Positions 43,812 through 57,165 of a stretch of 64,000 nt of DNA are shown one piece after another (position 1 is the stretch's first letter; the number at the start of each line of letters is the position of its first letter). Location: positions 45,053 through 109,052 of the forward strand of contig JACCIX010001113.1 of NCBI GenBank assembly GCA_025506515.1, in the 5' to 3' direction. The position numbers and the translations under genes were made by a program. The notes under the pieces are model-generated. The model was not told the DNA's origin and searched no databases. It saw only the letters and a program-made list of their open reading frames with translations. The DNA comes from Flaveria trinervia. Lineage: Eukaryota > Streptophyta > Magnoliopsida > Asterales > Asteraceae.

Positions 43812-45363
43812 ATGTGCAGGGACATCCACATGATAAGAACAACGATGTCTGGATTGTAGACAATGGATGCTCCAAGAACATGACATGAAACAGATCTCTC
43901 CTTCAATAGTTTCAACACTATGATGGAGGTCCTCTCCAATTTGGAGGTGAGGCCGGAGGATATATTTCTGGCAGAGGGAGTATATCTAATGGTAAGTTAA
44001 AAGTTGACAAAGTTAACTTTGTCAAACAGCTTGAACACAATGTGTTAAGTGTTTCTCAATTCTGTGATCAAAAGCGCCATATGCTTTTCATAGAGCATGA
44101 GTGCATTATCCTCAAATAGTGATGACAATTCCTCTGGAATTGATGCTTCTTAGATCTCCCAGGAAAGGGGATATGTACAAGCTACATATGAACAATGCTT
44201 CCCTAATAGGTGAAGTGTCATGCTTTCTTTCCAAAGCTTATAGTGATGAGTCAACACTTTGGCATAAACGTATGTGTCATATAAATTTTAAGACATTGAA
44301 TAAATTGGCTAAAAATAACTTGGTACATGGTTTGCCTAAAAAGGAATTTTTCTGCAAAAACAACTGTGTTGCATGCCTGAAAGGGAAGCAACACTGGACC
44401 TCTCACAGATTCAAAAGTGTTAACTCCATCACCACTCCATTACAACTATTGCATATTGATCTTTTTGGTCCCACAAGTATAATGAGCATTGGAAGGAAAT
44501 CATGCTGCCTTATGATAGTTGATGATTTTACAAGATTTACATGGGTATTCTTCTTAAGAACTAAAGATGAAACTGCCAAAACATTAAAATATTTTATTCT
44601 TAAAATAGAAAATCAAATTGATCACAAGGTTAAGGTTATTAGAAGTGATCAGGGGATTGAGTTAGAACTTCGTTCTTGACTCATTCTGTTACTCAAAAGG
44701 GATTGCCAAACAATATAGTGCTCCCAGAACTCCTCAACAAAATATGCTGCTGAGAGGAGGAATAGGACACTTATTGAGGCTGCTCGAACTATGTTAGCTG
44801 ATTCCAAACTACCTCTAACATTCTGGGCAGAGGCAGTCAGCATTGCATGCTATGTGCAGAACTGATTTCTTCTAGTTAAGCCACATGGAAAATCCCCTTA
44901 TGAGCTACGGGACAAGAGGCCACCGTTCATTGGCTTTCTGAGGTCCTTTGGCAGCAGGTGTACCATGCTTAACACAATGGACAATGTAGCAAAATTTGCT
45001 GAAAAATCGAATGATGCTATCTTTGTTGGATACTCTTCTAGCTTCAAAGCTTATAGAGTATACAATATTAAGAATCAACATTTTGAGGAGTCATCCAATA
45101 TAGTAGTTAATGAGCACACTCCTTGTGTTAGGGGGAATGGCCCTAATCATATCTTTGATTTAGAATTGTTTCCAAACTATTATAAACCTTCTTATGAGAA
45201 TGTTTCAGTTGGAACAGGTGCTAAAAATGATACTGCTACTAATGTTGATCACCTGTTTAAGCTACCTAGACCTCTTCCAAGTTCTTTAAGACATGCAACA
45301 AATCAAGCTCCCACTATTCACAGATCAGAAAGTATAACCATATCTTCGAATAGTGAAGCTTAA
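43812..45363 (+). pseudogene. pol: Element D pol: protease and integrase, decayed
   Basis: Begins after an acceptor-like TATGTGCAG|G (43811-43819). The protease site reads D-N-G (43859-43867) instead of D-S-G. Pre-integrase zinc site in 44101-44679 (WHKRMCHINF, NNCVACLKGKQH). Integrase core: LLHIDLFGP, VIRSDQGIE, then a shift; the glutamate box near 44740 reads AAERRNRT. The C-terminal part 44965-45363 carries IFVGYSS. Stops split it into several frames. TAG codons at 44119 and in the protease region (near 43909) match CAG codons of relatives. It is inactive. Confidence 0.88.
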
Positions 45364-47251
45364 ACTAGTAAATCACCTACTGATCCTCAAAACTCATCAG
45401 GTGATCCAACACAACACCATGCTGAGGGAGGTAGCATTTTGAAGGAACAGGTGACTCTTAATGCTACTTCACAACCAACAATCGATGATCTTTCTCTTTC
45501 ATTCAATCAGTCCTCATTGAATGAACATGAAACAACAGCTGGACAAAGTGTTCCAGTTCCTTAGCAAAATAAGTGTAATCTGGACTTATCTTTTCAACTG
45601 GAAGTGATTCCCCGTTTACGGATTCTCAATACTCATCCAGCTGAGAACATCATTGGGGATGTCTCTGAAGGTGTGGGAACAAGATGACAGACTCATCAAG
45701 GGAATTTTTGCTTGTACTCATGCTTCTTATCCCAGATGGAACCCAAGAACGCGAAGATGCATTGAAGGATAGTAGCTGGGTTGAATCGATACATGAGGAG
45801 CTGCTTTAATTCAAAAGACAGAAGGTTTGGAACCTATATCCGCTACCATCTGGTCAAGTACCAATAGGCACTAAATGGGTTTTCAAGAACAAAAGAGATG
45901 ACAGAGGCTTGATCATCAAGAATAAGGCAAGACTGGTAGTTCAAGGATACATTCAAGAGGAAGGAATTGATTAAACTGATGTCTTTGCACCTATTGGAAG
46001 ACTTGAGGCAATTAGGATCTTCCTTGCTTATGCTGCTTCCAAGAACTTTACTGTCTACCAGCTTGATGTTAAGTGTGCATTTCTATATGGGGATAAATAG
46101 GGAAATGTATGTGTGCCAACCTCTAGGATTTGAAGACCCATAACATCCTCACTATGTGTGCAAATTGGATAAAGCTCAATATGGGCTGCATAAAGCACCA
46201 AGGTTGTGGTATGAGACTTTTTCTCATTTTCTCCTTAAGAATGGCCACACCAGAGAAACCATTGACAAGAGTCTATTCATAAGGAAGTCTAGTAAGGAAA
46301 TTTTTCTTGTTCAAGTCTATGTTGATTACATCATATTTGGCTCTTCAAATGACCAAATGTGCAAGGACTTTGAAAGCATTATGAAGGAGACGTTTGAGAT
46401 GAGTTTCATGGGAAAAATGGACTTTTTCTTTGGAATTCAGGTGAAGCAATTGATGGAAGGCTTCTTCATTAATCAATCCAAGTACGTCAATGACATCTTA
46501 AAAAGATTTGAGATGAAGGATTACAAGCCAGCCAAGACACCCTTACCCAGAAACCATAATATTTGTCCTGACCATAAGGGGGAGGATATTGATCAACATC
46601 AGTATATGGCGATTAATTGTTCTCTGATGTATCTTACCGCCAGTAGACCTGATATTATGCCTGCAACTTGCATCTGTGCAAGATATCAGGCTGCTCCAAT
46701 GGTGTCTCACCTAGCTACTGGCAAGAGAATTCTCAGATAACTCAAAGGAGCACCTAAACTAGGTCTCTAGTATCCTAGAAACAATGATTTTAATCTCTAT
46801 GGATACTCTAACAGTGACTATGGTGGCTGCAACATTGACAAGAAATCACATCAGGAGGATTTCAATTTCTTGGTGGAAGGATCATCTCATGGCAATGCAA
46901 GAGACAATCATGTGTCTCTACATCAACTGCTGAAGCTGAATACATTGTTGCTGCTAGTTGTTATGCTTAGCTGCTGTGGATTCAAAATTAGATTTTGGAC
47001 TATGGATTCAACTTTATGAGTACTCCTATCCATATTGACAACAATAGTGCTATCTCCATCATTGAAAATTCAGTGAAGCACTCCAAGACAAAGCACATTG
47101 AAATTAGGTATCATTTCATTATGAAAAGAACCTAATTAAACTAATCAAAGTTGCTTCAAATGAACAATATGTTGATCTGTTAACCAAAGGTTTTAGTGAA
47201 CAAAGATTTAAGTATCTTATAACAGCTATTGGGATGAGAAACATTGATTAG
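45364..47251 (+). pseudogene. pol: Element D pol: linker, reverse transcriptase, RNase H, decayed
   Basis: The linker to about 45740 is Ser/Thr/Gln-rich. RT: GTKWVFKNKRDDRG near 45875, NKARLVVQGY, VYQLDVKCAFLYG near 46060. The frame at 46156-46740 holds CKLDKAQYGLHKAPRLWYE and the catalytic box at 46318-46329, which reads Y-V-D-Y: the second Asp is lost. RNase H follows in pieces (GGFQFLGGRIISWQC, STAEAEYIVAASC, IDNNSAISIIE) and ends at TAG 47249-47251. One CAA to TAA change (45807-45809) is shared in position with C. It is inactive. Confidence 0.9.
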
Positions 47252-47890
47252 ATTACCACTTTTGAAAAACTTTTAATGTCTAAAGTCTTATGTCAATACA
47301 AATTAATCCCTTTTACAAAAGATCTCTCTGAAATTTTCTAAGTATAAATTTCTTACGAAGAGAATTAACCCTCGGAAGTTATCTTCACATTTTCCAAAGG
47401 AAAATTTCTCGAAGGATAATTTTATTCTAGGAAGATCTTTTAGTCTCGGAAGAAGCGATTGATTTCATATCAGATCTACTTCTGAAGCTTACAAAATCTC
47501 TCGCTTTGGAAAGCAATTTCTACTCTCGGAAGTAAACTTTACCTTCGGAAATAGGAATTGCCTTCGGAAGACAAATTACCTTTAGAAACGTTTTATATTT
47601 ACGAAGAGAGATTTTACTATATAACGGAAATCTCTTGAGCCCCACACTGTAAAAAGCAAAGATTTTTTTAATGATGTCAGATTATTTAACTGATTTTAAG
47701 CTTACCGCCCCTGTCACTTCATCCACTACACCGTCATTTCACCTTATCCTAACACTTTACCGCCATTCCACCCTTTTCTAAATAATCCCAAGTGTTCACT
47801 CTCATCTTCTTACCACAACTTTTACAGCCCTAAAAGTGTCCTTGCTTCCAAATTCAGCCAAACTCAAACTGCTTTACCTTCACTTTTAAA
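47252..47890 (+). promoter_or_regulatory. Pol to post-pol spacer of D: palindromes and TATA-like box
   Basis: 47340-47600 contains CTTCGGAAG-type words (near 47365, 47525, 47545, 47570). They are followed by TATATAA at 47618-47624 and a C-rich leader to ATG 47891, 270 bp downstream. Same order as in A and C. Confidence 0.4.
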
Positions 47891-50800
47891 ATGGCCCTAA
47901 ATCCTCAACACAACCAAGTCGCACTTCTTCATTCTTCAAGAGATGCGGACTTCTTTGAAATCATCTCCTTCTTCACCTAATCATCCTACTGCACAACCTC
48001 GACTCTTAATCCCACGGTTTACCTCAACCACATGACTGAATTTTGGGGAAATAGTCAGGTCGAAAACCTAAATGGGGTTCGTGTACTACGATCCAACATT
48101 TGTGGCCAAAAGTTGGTCATCTCTGAACAACTCATCAAGGAGCATCTGGAGCTTCATGATGATGGTGCCCTTACTGAGTTCCCCAAGGCAGATTTAGGCA
48201 GCACATACATCGTCATGGGATATGGTGGAGATGTAAGCAGGTCGACTGTCTAGAAATACAACTTCTCCTACAACTGGAAGTTCTTCCTGCACATTGTCCT
48301 TCACTGCTTGTCAAAAAATCTGCGGGATGGGATCAAATCCCATACGAACTAGGGTGCATAGTTCATGGATTGGTGTGAGGCCTGTGCTTCAACTACTCAA
48401 GATTCATGCTACTCAATCTCATTGAAAATCTTCAAAGGGAAATATTCTTTATGTATCCCAGATTTCTTCAGCACATCATTAACTGTGAGTTGGACCAGAG
48501 TCAACTTGTCTATGCTGCCACTCTGTCTGTCCCTTACATGAGGCCAACCATCTTCAAACATTGAAGAGGGTATCCACCAATGTCACTCGAAGGTACACTT
48601 CTCTACCTCCTAGCATGACTAGGCACATCACTCCTGGTGACATCCCTATTCACCCCACAGGTGAGGAACCCATAGCAGCAACTGCAACCACAATTCCAAG
48701 TAGACCTTCTCCTCCCATCACCATTACCTACACAAGACACCCCAAACGAACCCTTCTTCAATCTACTCTGATTGAACAAGCTCCTTCTGTTCAACCTAAA
48801 AAGGTTAGAGTGGAACATTGGGCTCCCACTCAGTCTGAGGTCTCAGTTTCCTTCACCATTGACCACAATATGGGTCTTGAGTCTCTTCCGCCGCCTATTA
48901 CCTAAACAGAAAGCCCTCAGGGTGAGTCAGTACACTCCTCTGAGTAGCTACCAAGGGATACCCCACCAAAGGCTCAATGCCTGTAGACATTGACCAAGGT
49001 CCCGGGTCCGTAGGTTTAACCTCCTTATCTTTCACTGACCTTCTCTTTAAAGCTGATGAAGAGATAACATCTGTCCATGGCAATAATGTTGATCCACAAC
49101 ACCTTCTCCATGATCAACAGAGCCTAGAGAGACCTTTATTCTAGCCCCCATGAGAAAACCATTACTGAGGTGAGTCCCACTGATGTGGAGGGGACTCATG
49201 CAGATTCAAATGCCGCTACAAAAGGTGCCTCAATGCACCCATGGATAGTGGTAATGATTCCTAGACTGAATCTACGGCAACCATACCTCTTGATTACTCT
49301 GCAAGAGACATCACTGAGCAAGGGAAACCAGGGTGCCAAGAAACCGCATTTGGTGGTGAGGTCGAACATACTAGGTATGTTACCTCATCTCCTCATGATT
49401 CTTCAAAAGAAGGTGAGGGAAGCATGGAACCCTTCATTACAAACCTACTATCTAAAGTGTCAAACCTTGAATCCAAGGTTAGGGCTTTAGAAGAAAGGTC
49501 CGCCACTCAGCAACTTGAGATTGTCAATCTCAAGGCTCAACAAGCGGAAAACAGATTGAGAGATCTATTAGGCATGTACATGTTTAGGTCTCCTTCACCT
49601 CTTCCTCCAGATGATCTACCTCTCAAGATGATGCTACCAAAATATGAGGACCCACAGAGCCAACCTTGAACTTCTAAATATTCAGCTCCTATCACAACTT
49701 CTTCTGAGCCATCTCAAGTCACTCTAACAATTGATTCAGGATGCTCAAAGATCTCTACAGCTTCTTTGCTCAGTTCTTGTTGAGATCTGCTTGTGATCAG
49801 CCAAGTCTTGATGCTGCCATGATTTACTTTGGAGCTGAACAGCTTCAGAGGCTTACTGCACCTTCTGCCATTGCGGAAGAAGTTAGTCAACCGAAGGTCC
49901 ACATGGAACCTGAGATTCAATTCGAAGGGGAAATGGGGACTGATGGCCCAACAACTGAAACAGTTGTGACAGAATCTGCATTCCTCTTACTTACGAAGCT
50001 AAAGTTAAAGCCTCAGAAGAACAAGCTGAATCTTCCGAAGCTGAAATTGAAGCTGCGGAAGGACTGTTCAAAATGTCCGAGGAACTGATCATCATAGATG
50101 CAATCCTTGAAATGGCATCTGAGGTGAACATTGAGGAGTTTCTAGGTCAACCTCTTGTCCAGACACCATCTCTACCTCTCACACAATCAGCATCCACTGT
50201 CTAAGAACCACCAAAGTCTAGTTCCTCAAAAGATACTGAAGAAAAACAAAAGATGACTACAGAAGAGCTTTAGGAAGAGGAGAAGATTGAAAAGCTGAAA
50301 AGAAAAGGGAGACCTTCAACTGGAAAGTTGTTGGCTGCTAGTACAAAAGCAGCTGTAGCCAAGCAGGAGGCTGTCGACAACAATAGGAGAGAAGAGATTA
50401 TTGACCGGCTCATTCAGCTCGTAGTTGCCAATGATGAAACACTGATGAAACACTCCTGCTAGCATTAAAGGAGTTGGTGAAACTGGAAAAGGCAACCAAG
50501 CTGAAGCAAAAAGTAGTAAGGTTGGCCTCAGAGGAAGAAAAGGAAAAGGAACAAAGGGAAGCTGACATGCAGCTCAAGAGGGAAAAGATAGAGTTCCTAA
50601 CCTCCCGAGGCTTCTCACTTCATGAACTTCTCCACACAATGATGAAACGATCCTTTGGCTCGTCAAAAAAAGAGCAGGATCAAATGGAGAAAGAAAGAAA
50701 AAGATCTTCAAGAGAAATGTTAAAGGAGGAGAAGAAGAAAGAGGAGGAAGCAAGGGCATCTGCAATAAGGAAGATAAGTGACAAAGCCTGGATGAAAGAC

Positions 50801-51677
50801 TATCTCTAGGCTCGTGGCTTCTCTGGAAGGCAGGTGGGTCCTATGTCTGCAAGGACACTCCAATGATTTGAAAGTGAGATCAGAGCTGACATTTGTTTGG
50901 GGAAAAGAAGAGAGATGTACAGAAGGGTACAAGGGATAACCTTCACACCAACCACTCAACCCCAACCTGAACCAATTCCCTCTCCCTTCACCATCAAAAC
51001 GAACCTTACACTCTGGAACCCACACCTTTACCTTCATCTACTTCCTCACCTCAACCACCAAAACTGCCCATCCTTCAACCTAAAACTCTATCCCAAACCA
51101 CCTAACCCCATCCTACCCCACAACCTTCTCAACCATCCCCTTAGCCTTCTAAACATCTCGCTCTGGAAGAGCTTAAAAGCATCAAGAACAGGCTCCTCAA
51201 TTGCACAACGTTAAGCGATATCTCCTGTGAGGAAGACTCCATCAAGCTAACCTATGTGGATGGATCTTCATGTTCCCTCATAAGAGATCAATTCTTGATC
51301 TACCCAAGGAACACTGGACCCGGCTGCAGTACTTCTAGGAATCAACTCAGAATCATTAAATGATGAAGAGAAGAAACTAAGAAGGAAGCTGGTAACAGTC
51401 TCTTGTCCCACCTCTCTACTACACTCCAGCAGATTTGATATTGCTGAGTTAGCAGAGAAACCATTCTCGAACCGCTCCAACTCTGAAACTGCTGTTCATA
51501 TCAAGAATCATCTCAGCAGTCTTCATCTGGCTGAGTTAACAGCAAAAACAAAGATTGAGGAAGAGTTAAGATTGAGAAGACACGAAGACAAGGATAGATC
51601 TCCCACCAAGGGCATAACCTTTCTATAGATGGTGGAAGGTCCTAAATTGGAACTAATAGTTCAATGGGAATATAACT
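47891..51677 (+). pseudogene. Element D post-pol ('env-like') region, decayed and cut by C
   Basis: ATG 47891 (MALNPQHNQVALLHSS). N-terminal domain: FFEIISFF, then 48032-48253 (MTEFWGNSQVENLNGVRVL, KLVISEQLIKEHLELHDDG), matching the FW..I(S/T)xxxI..L pattern of B, C and F. Middle 48561-48905 Pro/Thr-rich. 49424-49669 coiled coil (NLESKVRALEERSATQQLEI). 50474-50809 Lys/Glu-rich (MVKLEKATKLKQKVVRL, KEEARASAIRKISDKAW in part). 50897-51214 Pro-rich. From about 51170 another frame (EELKSIKNRLLNCTTL) runs to 51630. C interrupts at 51678. No signal peptide or membrane segment. Role unknown. Confidence 0.65.
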
Positions 51678-52433
51678 TGTAGAGATTAATGAAGAGGCTA
51701 ATGCAAGCTAAACATCTTTAGTCTTTCCTGCATGCTGCATAAGTCCATTAAGAAGAACCATAGGAAGTTTCACACATGAAAAAGAAAATACTCTAAGTGT
51801 GAAATCTTCCGAAGCCAAGACCAATATCTTCCGAAGCCAAACATGAAGTCTTCCGAAGCCTCAGAGACAAAGTCTTCCGAAGTTTCAAGTTCACGAAGAC
51901 AGATTTCTTCCGAAGACTTTTAGTAACATGCTTTATCTGATGTACTATTCCATAAAGCTGGACACCTTTCCGCTGTGGCTCTACAAGTCACCAACTTACA
52001 TGGTTTGGTGAAAAGGTCCATGCTTTTGGTAATTGTACATTGAGGTCTTGAGTGTGTAACTTTCTACTTTATGTACTTTATACTTTTTGTAATAGATAAG
52101 GATGTGAGCCATGGCATGTCATAGTCACAAGTCAAAAGGCAATCTGCCTTTTGACTCTACCATTGATTTTGTTTGTGTCTAGTCTATGTATCCAGTTGGC
52201 TTTCAAAGTATAGCCAGCTGTAGGATGTAGTATAAGTATCTCATGTTCTTGTATATTTCGAATATGCTTTGTAACACTTGTAATAGGACATAAAGAAGGG
52301 AATATACTGCATTCTTGAAAATCAAACACTTGTGTTCTTTGTCTCCTGCATTACTTGTGTTCTTAGTATCTCAACACTTGGAACGATCCTCTTTGTGTTG
52401 TTGTGTTGTAACTAACCCTTCAACGGTCCTGCA
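51678..52433 (+). repeat. 5' LTR of C (756 bp)
   Basis: Starts TGTAGAGATTAATGAAG and ends AACGGTCCTGCA. Five exact CTTCCGAAG copies lie within 110 bp: 51806-51814, 51828-51836, 51850-51858, 51874-51882 and 51907-51915. TAGTATAAGTATCTCATG near 52228 is the likely core promoter. Confidence 0.93.
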
Positions 52434-52435
52434 TT

Positions 52436-52447
52436 TGGTATCAGAGC
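52436..52447 (+). other. Primer binding site of C
   Basis: TGGTATCAGAGC two bases after the LTR end; initiator-methionine tRNA site. Confidence 0.95.
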
Positions 52448-52516
52448 TATTCAGGCTCTTGATATAAGATCTCACCATCTTAAGATCCCTCACACACAAA
52501 TACTAAAACTTTTCAA

Positions 52517-55018
52517 ATGGCAGCCATTTCCAAAACTGATATGGAAACTGGAACCATGAACAAGACTCCTTTGATCACTCTTGATGAGTTTTATACCCGG
52601 TGTTTAAGAATGGAAGGTTTCATCAGGTCTCTTGATTCAAGAATGTGGGAGTCTATTGAGAATTGACCTTTCATACCCAGCACCCCTTTTGCTACTGGTG
52701 CTGGTATGATTCCCAAAGATGTGGCTAACTACTCCGATGAAGATAGGAAGAGAGTAGAGATAGACAGAAAAGCCATGACAGCTCTTCAAACTACCCTTCC
52801 AAACTCTATATACAGAGGTTTGAAGAAGTGCAAAACAGCCAAGCAGCTGTGGGATGCATTGAAACTGATGTATGAGGGTTCTTCTGAAGCCAAGGAGAAC
52901 AAGAAGGATCTCCTGAAGCAGCAGTTTGAAAACTTCACCTTCAAAACAGGTGAAACGTTGACTCAGCAGTACTTCAGGTATGTTGAGATTATGGATACCC
53001 TAGTGGATGGAGGAGTTTCTCTTGAAAACAGAGACATTCTAAGGAAGTTCATGTCCTCACTTCCTAGGCAATGGACACACTACTGTGTGCTGATCAAGAG
53101 AACTGAAAATCTCAAAACTCTTACTCTGACAGAGTTATATAGGATTCTCAGTGGCTACCAGATGGAGATGAACATGAAAGGTTCATCTGGAAACTCCAAC
53201 AATCAGATGGGTTCAACCCTGCATGTGACTGAAAGGGATAGCATAGAACCCAAACATCATCTCTTATGTGCCCGGACAACTCACCAAAGGGTCCTTCATC
53301 ACCTTCCCAGAGACACCAAAGGAGAACTACACTCAAGGAAGCCCATTCCAAGAGACAAGCTCTTCTCAAGCTTTTGTGTATTCTGATGAAAGCTGTGGCA
53401 ACTCTCTTTTCACTCTTGAAGACCTGGATTGTATCCATTCAGATGATCTGGAATATATGGAAATAGTCCAACAGATGGCTCTTCTCACTCACAGAGCCAA
53501 GAAGTTCTACAAGAGGACTGGAAGGAAGTTTCCAAGCAATGCAAACAGTGGAAAGTTTGGACTGGACAAAGGCAAAGTCAAGTGTTATAATTGTAAATGA
53601 TGGGCCACTTTGCTAGAGAGTGTAAGGCACCTAGAACTAATGGTGGCCAAACACAATCCAGAACAAACTACACTACCAAAGCTCTCCATAATGAGAAGTC
53701 AAAGAAGCAAGCTGCTGTTGCTATTGAAGAAGGAGGCTTTGAGTAGAGCTTTTAGGTGGAAGATGCTTCTCCAACTAAGCACTAATGGCTGATCATGATG
53801 AAGCCAAGGTATTAGAACATCTTTGTACTCCTGAATGCGTTGCTAAAGTTAACACGTACAGGTCCTACAACTTGGAACAGAGATCTGACCTTGAGTCCTT
53901 AAACATTTTAAAATCTGATTTTAGAAAGTCTGAAAATGATTATAAGCTAAAAATTAAGGACTTAGAGAAAACCATTTCAGTTCTAAAACATGAACACACA
54001 GATTTTAGGACTCAAATCAAAGATCTCATAACCAAGTTAACTGAGTGCCAGGCTGAGCTTGTGATCAGCAAAGCCAGGGCAGAAAAGAGTGTTCTTGAAG
54101 AGGAGACCTTCAAGAACATGATATCCTCATCCCTGCACAACAAAGTGTGCTATCGAAATAGGTAGGGACCAAGATCCAATGAGATAGCTCCTCCACACAC
54201 AATCTTGTCAGTAAGATCTCCTAGGTGTGGAACTTGTGAAGATGAGCTTCCTCTCATAGATCCTATGAGTGAAGAGGATGAAGAAGAGATAGTGAAGAAT
54301 CCTCTGCAAAGAATGAAGAGGAGGATTCCAAGAAGGGCCACTATCCTTCTGAGGAGAAAGTGAAGACTATGATGACCAAGTCCATGAGAAAGAACTTGAT
54401 GAGAAAGAGCAAAAGAAAGGCAAGGAAGGCTCAAGAGATCGAGGCTACTTTTGACTCTAAGCAGAAACAAGTTTTTATCACTACAAGGTTTAAAGTGGTA
54501 GGGACTAAGGACATCAACCAAACTCTTCTGCTAAGAGTTCTGGTTCTTATTCAACTCATCTCAACAGCAAGAAGAAGACTGATCTGCTGTGTACCACAGC
54601 TGCATAGCCTGGACCATCAAACTCCAAGCACAGTCCTCAGTCCAAGAGGATTGACCCAAGACAGTCCTATTCCAAAGAAAAGGCTCATGTGAAGAAGAAA
54701 ATGAATTGTGTCATGTGTGAAAGTACCACTCACATTGCCAAGGATTGTCCCTTCAATCCTAAAGGTACTGTCCATATGACCAAAACAAAGGCTTCAAAGA
54801 GTCATAAGAAGATTCAAGCTTCGGAAGGAAAACCTGTTTCCTTCGTAAGCTCCAAATCTAACAAGAAGGGAAATGGAAAATTCCCTTCGGAAGAATATTT
54901 GGTTTCGGAAGAAAGGAATTCTTTCGATGCACTGAAGTCTACTACAGTGTCTGCAGAATCTTCCGAAGGTTCAGTGATCAAAACTTTGAAGTTCCAAAAG
55001 CTTCAAAACTTTTGAAGG
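52517..55018 (+). pseudogene. gag: Element C gag, decayed but largely readable
   Basis: ATG 52517 (MAAISKTDMETGTMN); TGA at 52664-52666, then open in the same frame 52706-53386 (capsid core: RKRVEIDRKAMTALQTTLPN, FRYVEIMDTLVDGG, WTHYCVLIKRTENLK). A shift near 53265 leads to 53268-53600. The first zinc knuckle at about 53583-53625 is split after CYNCK by a small deletion. Coiled coil 53785-54165 (NDYKLKIKDLEKTISVLKHE). Basic region 54360-54480. Second knuckle intact at 54707-54748 (CVMCESTTHIAKDC). The tail to 55018 is Ser/Glu/Lys-rich, with CTTCGGAAG copies at 54819-54827, 54885-54893 and 54960-54968 inside coding sequence. Confidence 0.9.
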
Positions 55019-57165
55019 TCAAGTCCAAGACTCCAAAAGTGGTGTCGATGTCTAAGAAAGACCAAGTGACTGAGATTTCTCCATCAACAACAGCTCAAGA
55101 TCCTCTCAGTACAACCATAGGATCTATGCTGTTTAATTATCTTCTGCAAATGAGCCCAAGACAAGCAAGGCTTGGGTTTCTAAATGTAACTAATCATTCT
55201 CTTTGTGCGGGGACAGCTGAAGACAGACAGAAATGTCTGGATCATAGACAGTGGCTGCTCCAGGCACATGACCGGCAATAGGTCACTACTCCAGAACTTT
55301 AAAAGGATTGATGGAGGACCAGTTGCTTTTGGAGGATATGAAGGTGGGTACATTTCTGGAAGGGGCAAGGTCACAAATCGTAAGCTCAGCATAGAAAAGG
55401 TAAACTTTGTTAAGGAGCTTGGATACAATCTTCTGAGTGTAGCTTAATTTTGTGATCAGAGTCATAACATGCTCTTTACTGAGCATGAATGCATTGTTCT
55501 TAAGCCTGGTGTGGTCATTCCTCATGAGCATATGCTGCTCAGAGTCCCCAGGAAAGGAAACATGAACAAGATGGAGTTGCAAGAAACCTCTCCCTCTGGA
55601 GAAGTTTCATGCTTTCTGTCTAAAGCAAATAGTGATGAGTCTTTCCTATAGAATAAAAGAATGTGCCATGTAAACTTCAAGAACATGAATAAATTAATTA
55701 ACCATGATTTGGTAACTGGAATGCCAAAGAAAGAGTTTACAAGTGATGACCACTATGTTGCATGCCTGAAAGGGAAGCAACATAAGGTATCTCACAAGCT
55801 TAAGGAAAAGAACTCCATCACTACACCCCTGCACTTGTTACATATGGATCTCTTTAGCCCCACCAGTGTAATGAGTTTAGGAAGGACCTTATACTGTCTA
55901 GTGATCACAGATGACTTTGCAAGATTCACTTGGGTTTTCTTCCTTAGAACTATGGATGAGACTCTTGAGATTATGAAGAACTTCCTCTTAAAGATTGAGA
56001 ATTAGTCTGATCACAAGGTCATGATCATAGGATGTGATCAAGGAACCGAATTTAAGAACCATATCCTTGATACATTCTGTGATGAAAAGGGTATTTTAAG
56101 ACAATTCAGTCCCAGGACTCCTTAGCAAAATGGTGTTGCTAAGAGGAGAAACAGGACACTGATTAAGTTGCAAGAACCATGCAGTCTGACTCTAAACTGC
56201 CCATCACCTTCTGGGCAGAGGCAGTCAACACTACTTGCTATGTGCAGAATAGAGTTTTAGTAGTTAAGACTCATGGTAAGACTCCTTATGAACTTTGGCA
56301 CAAGAGGAAACCTTTCATTGGTTTTCTCAGGTCATTTGGATGTCCTTGCACCATCTTGAATACCAAAGATCCAATTGCCAAGTTTGCTAAAAAATTAGAT
56401 GATGGACAATTTATTGGATACTCTTCCCAAGCTAAGGCTTATAGAGTATACAATCTCACAACTAGAATTGTTGAGGAGTTAGCCAATGTGACTTTTAATG
56501 AACACACACCCTGTGTTGCTGGTTCTGGTTCGGATTGGTTGTTTGATCTTGATCTGGTTACCAACTGTTTTAACAAATCTTGTGAGAATGTTTCAGGATC
56601 TGCAGCAAATTAAATTCAGATGATCCTAATCCAAGATTTGAGCTAAGAAGATCCTCAAGACATATATATCATCAGCTCCAATTGGAACCACTTCTGCAAA
56701 TGAGGTTTCTGTCAGCACAACAATGACAAATTCAGCTGATACATCTGGTATGCCTTCAAATTCCAGCTTAGAGGCTCTACAAAAAGATAAGAACACCTCA
56801 ACTATCAAGACAACAATGGTGGTGGTGACAGTAACCAAGAATTTCTTCATGCCACTAACCACACCATTATGAGAACATCAATGATGTCACACACTGCTTG
56901 GATGAAGTTTCACTTGAAAAGTGTGCTCATGTGGTGGGAGAAACATCCATGCCAGATCTAAATTTCTCTAATTAAGATCTTTCTCAACAACTTGCTGTGA
57001 TCCCTGAGCTTAGGATCCACAAGTCTCACCTTACCACAAACATCATTAGAGATGTTGTCTCAGGGGTAAAGACAAGAGGACAAACCCATGAAGCAAATGT
57101 TTGTCTTCACTCTTGTTTTCTATCCCACATAGAGCCAAAGAAAGTTGATGAAGCTCTAAAGGATG
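55019..57165 (+). pseudogene. pol: Element C pol: protease and integrase, decayed
   Basis: Protease frame 55205-55447 with WIIDSGCSRHMTGN (Asp codon 55247-55249), GGYISGRGKV and LGYNLLSV. Pre-integrase region 55469-55651 and 55661-56005; the zinc site is damaged (WH of the first histidine motif lost at a TAG, first Cys of CVAC reads Tyr). Integrase core LLHMDLFSP and a shifted second Asp region near 56035. The glutamate box near 56130 reads VAKRRNRT, so the catalytic Glu is Lys. The C-terminal part 56179-56613 has a clean TFWAEAVNTTCYVQNRVLV and FIGYSS. Linker to about 57165. It is inactive. Confidence 0.9.

Larger units (their letters stand above)
39631..51677 (+). mobile_element. Element D: Sirevirus-like Copia retrotransposon, 3' end beyond window
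   Basis: 5' LTR, primer site, gag, pol and post-pol region in order on the plus strand. Inserted in A's 3' LTR; in turn carries a 0.5 kb insertion in gag and element C at 51678. Related to A/C in architecture and in the CTTCCGAAG palindrome, but a separate family by LTR and gag sequence. The left flank is GTTCT (39626-39630); the right copy is off-window. Confidence 0.9.

Noticed and set aside
51806..51915. CTTCCGAAG as heat-shock elements
   Set aside because: Heat-shock elements need GAA and TTC units spaced by two bases; here TTC and GAA are one base apart, so the match fails.
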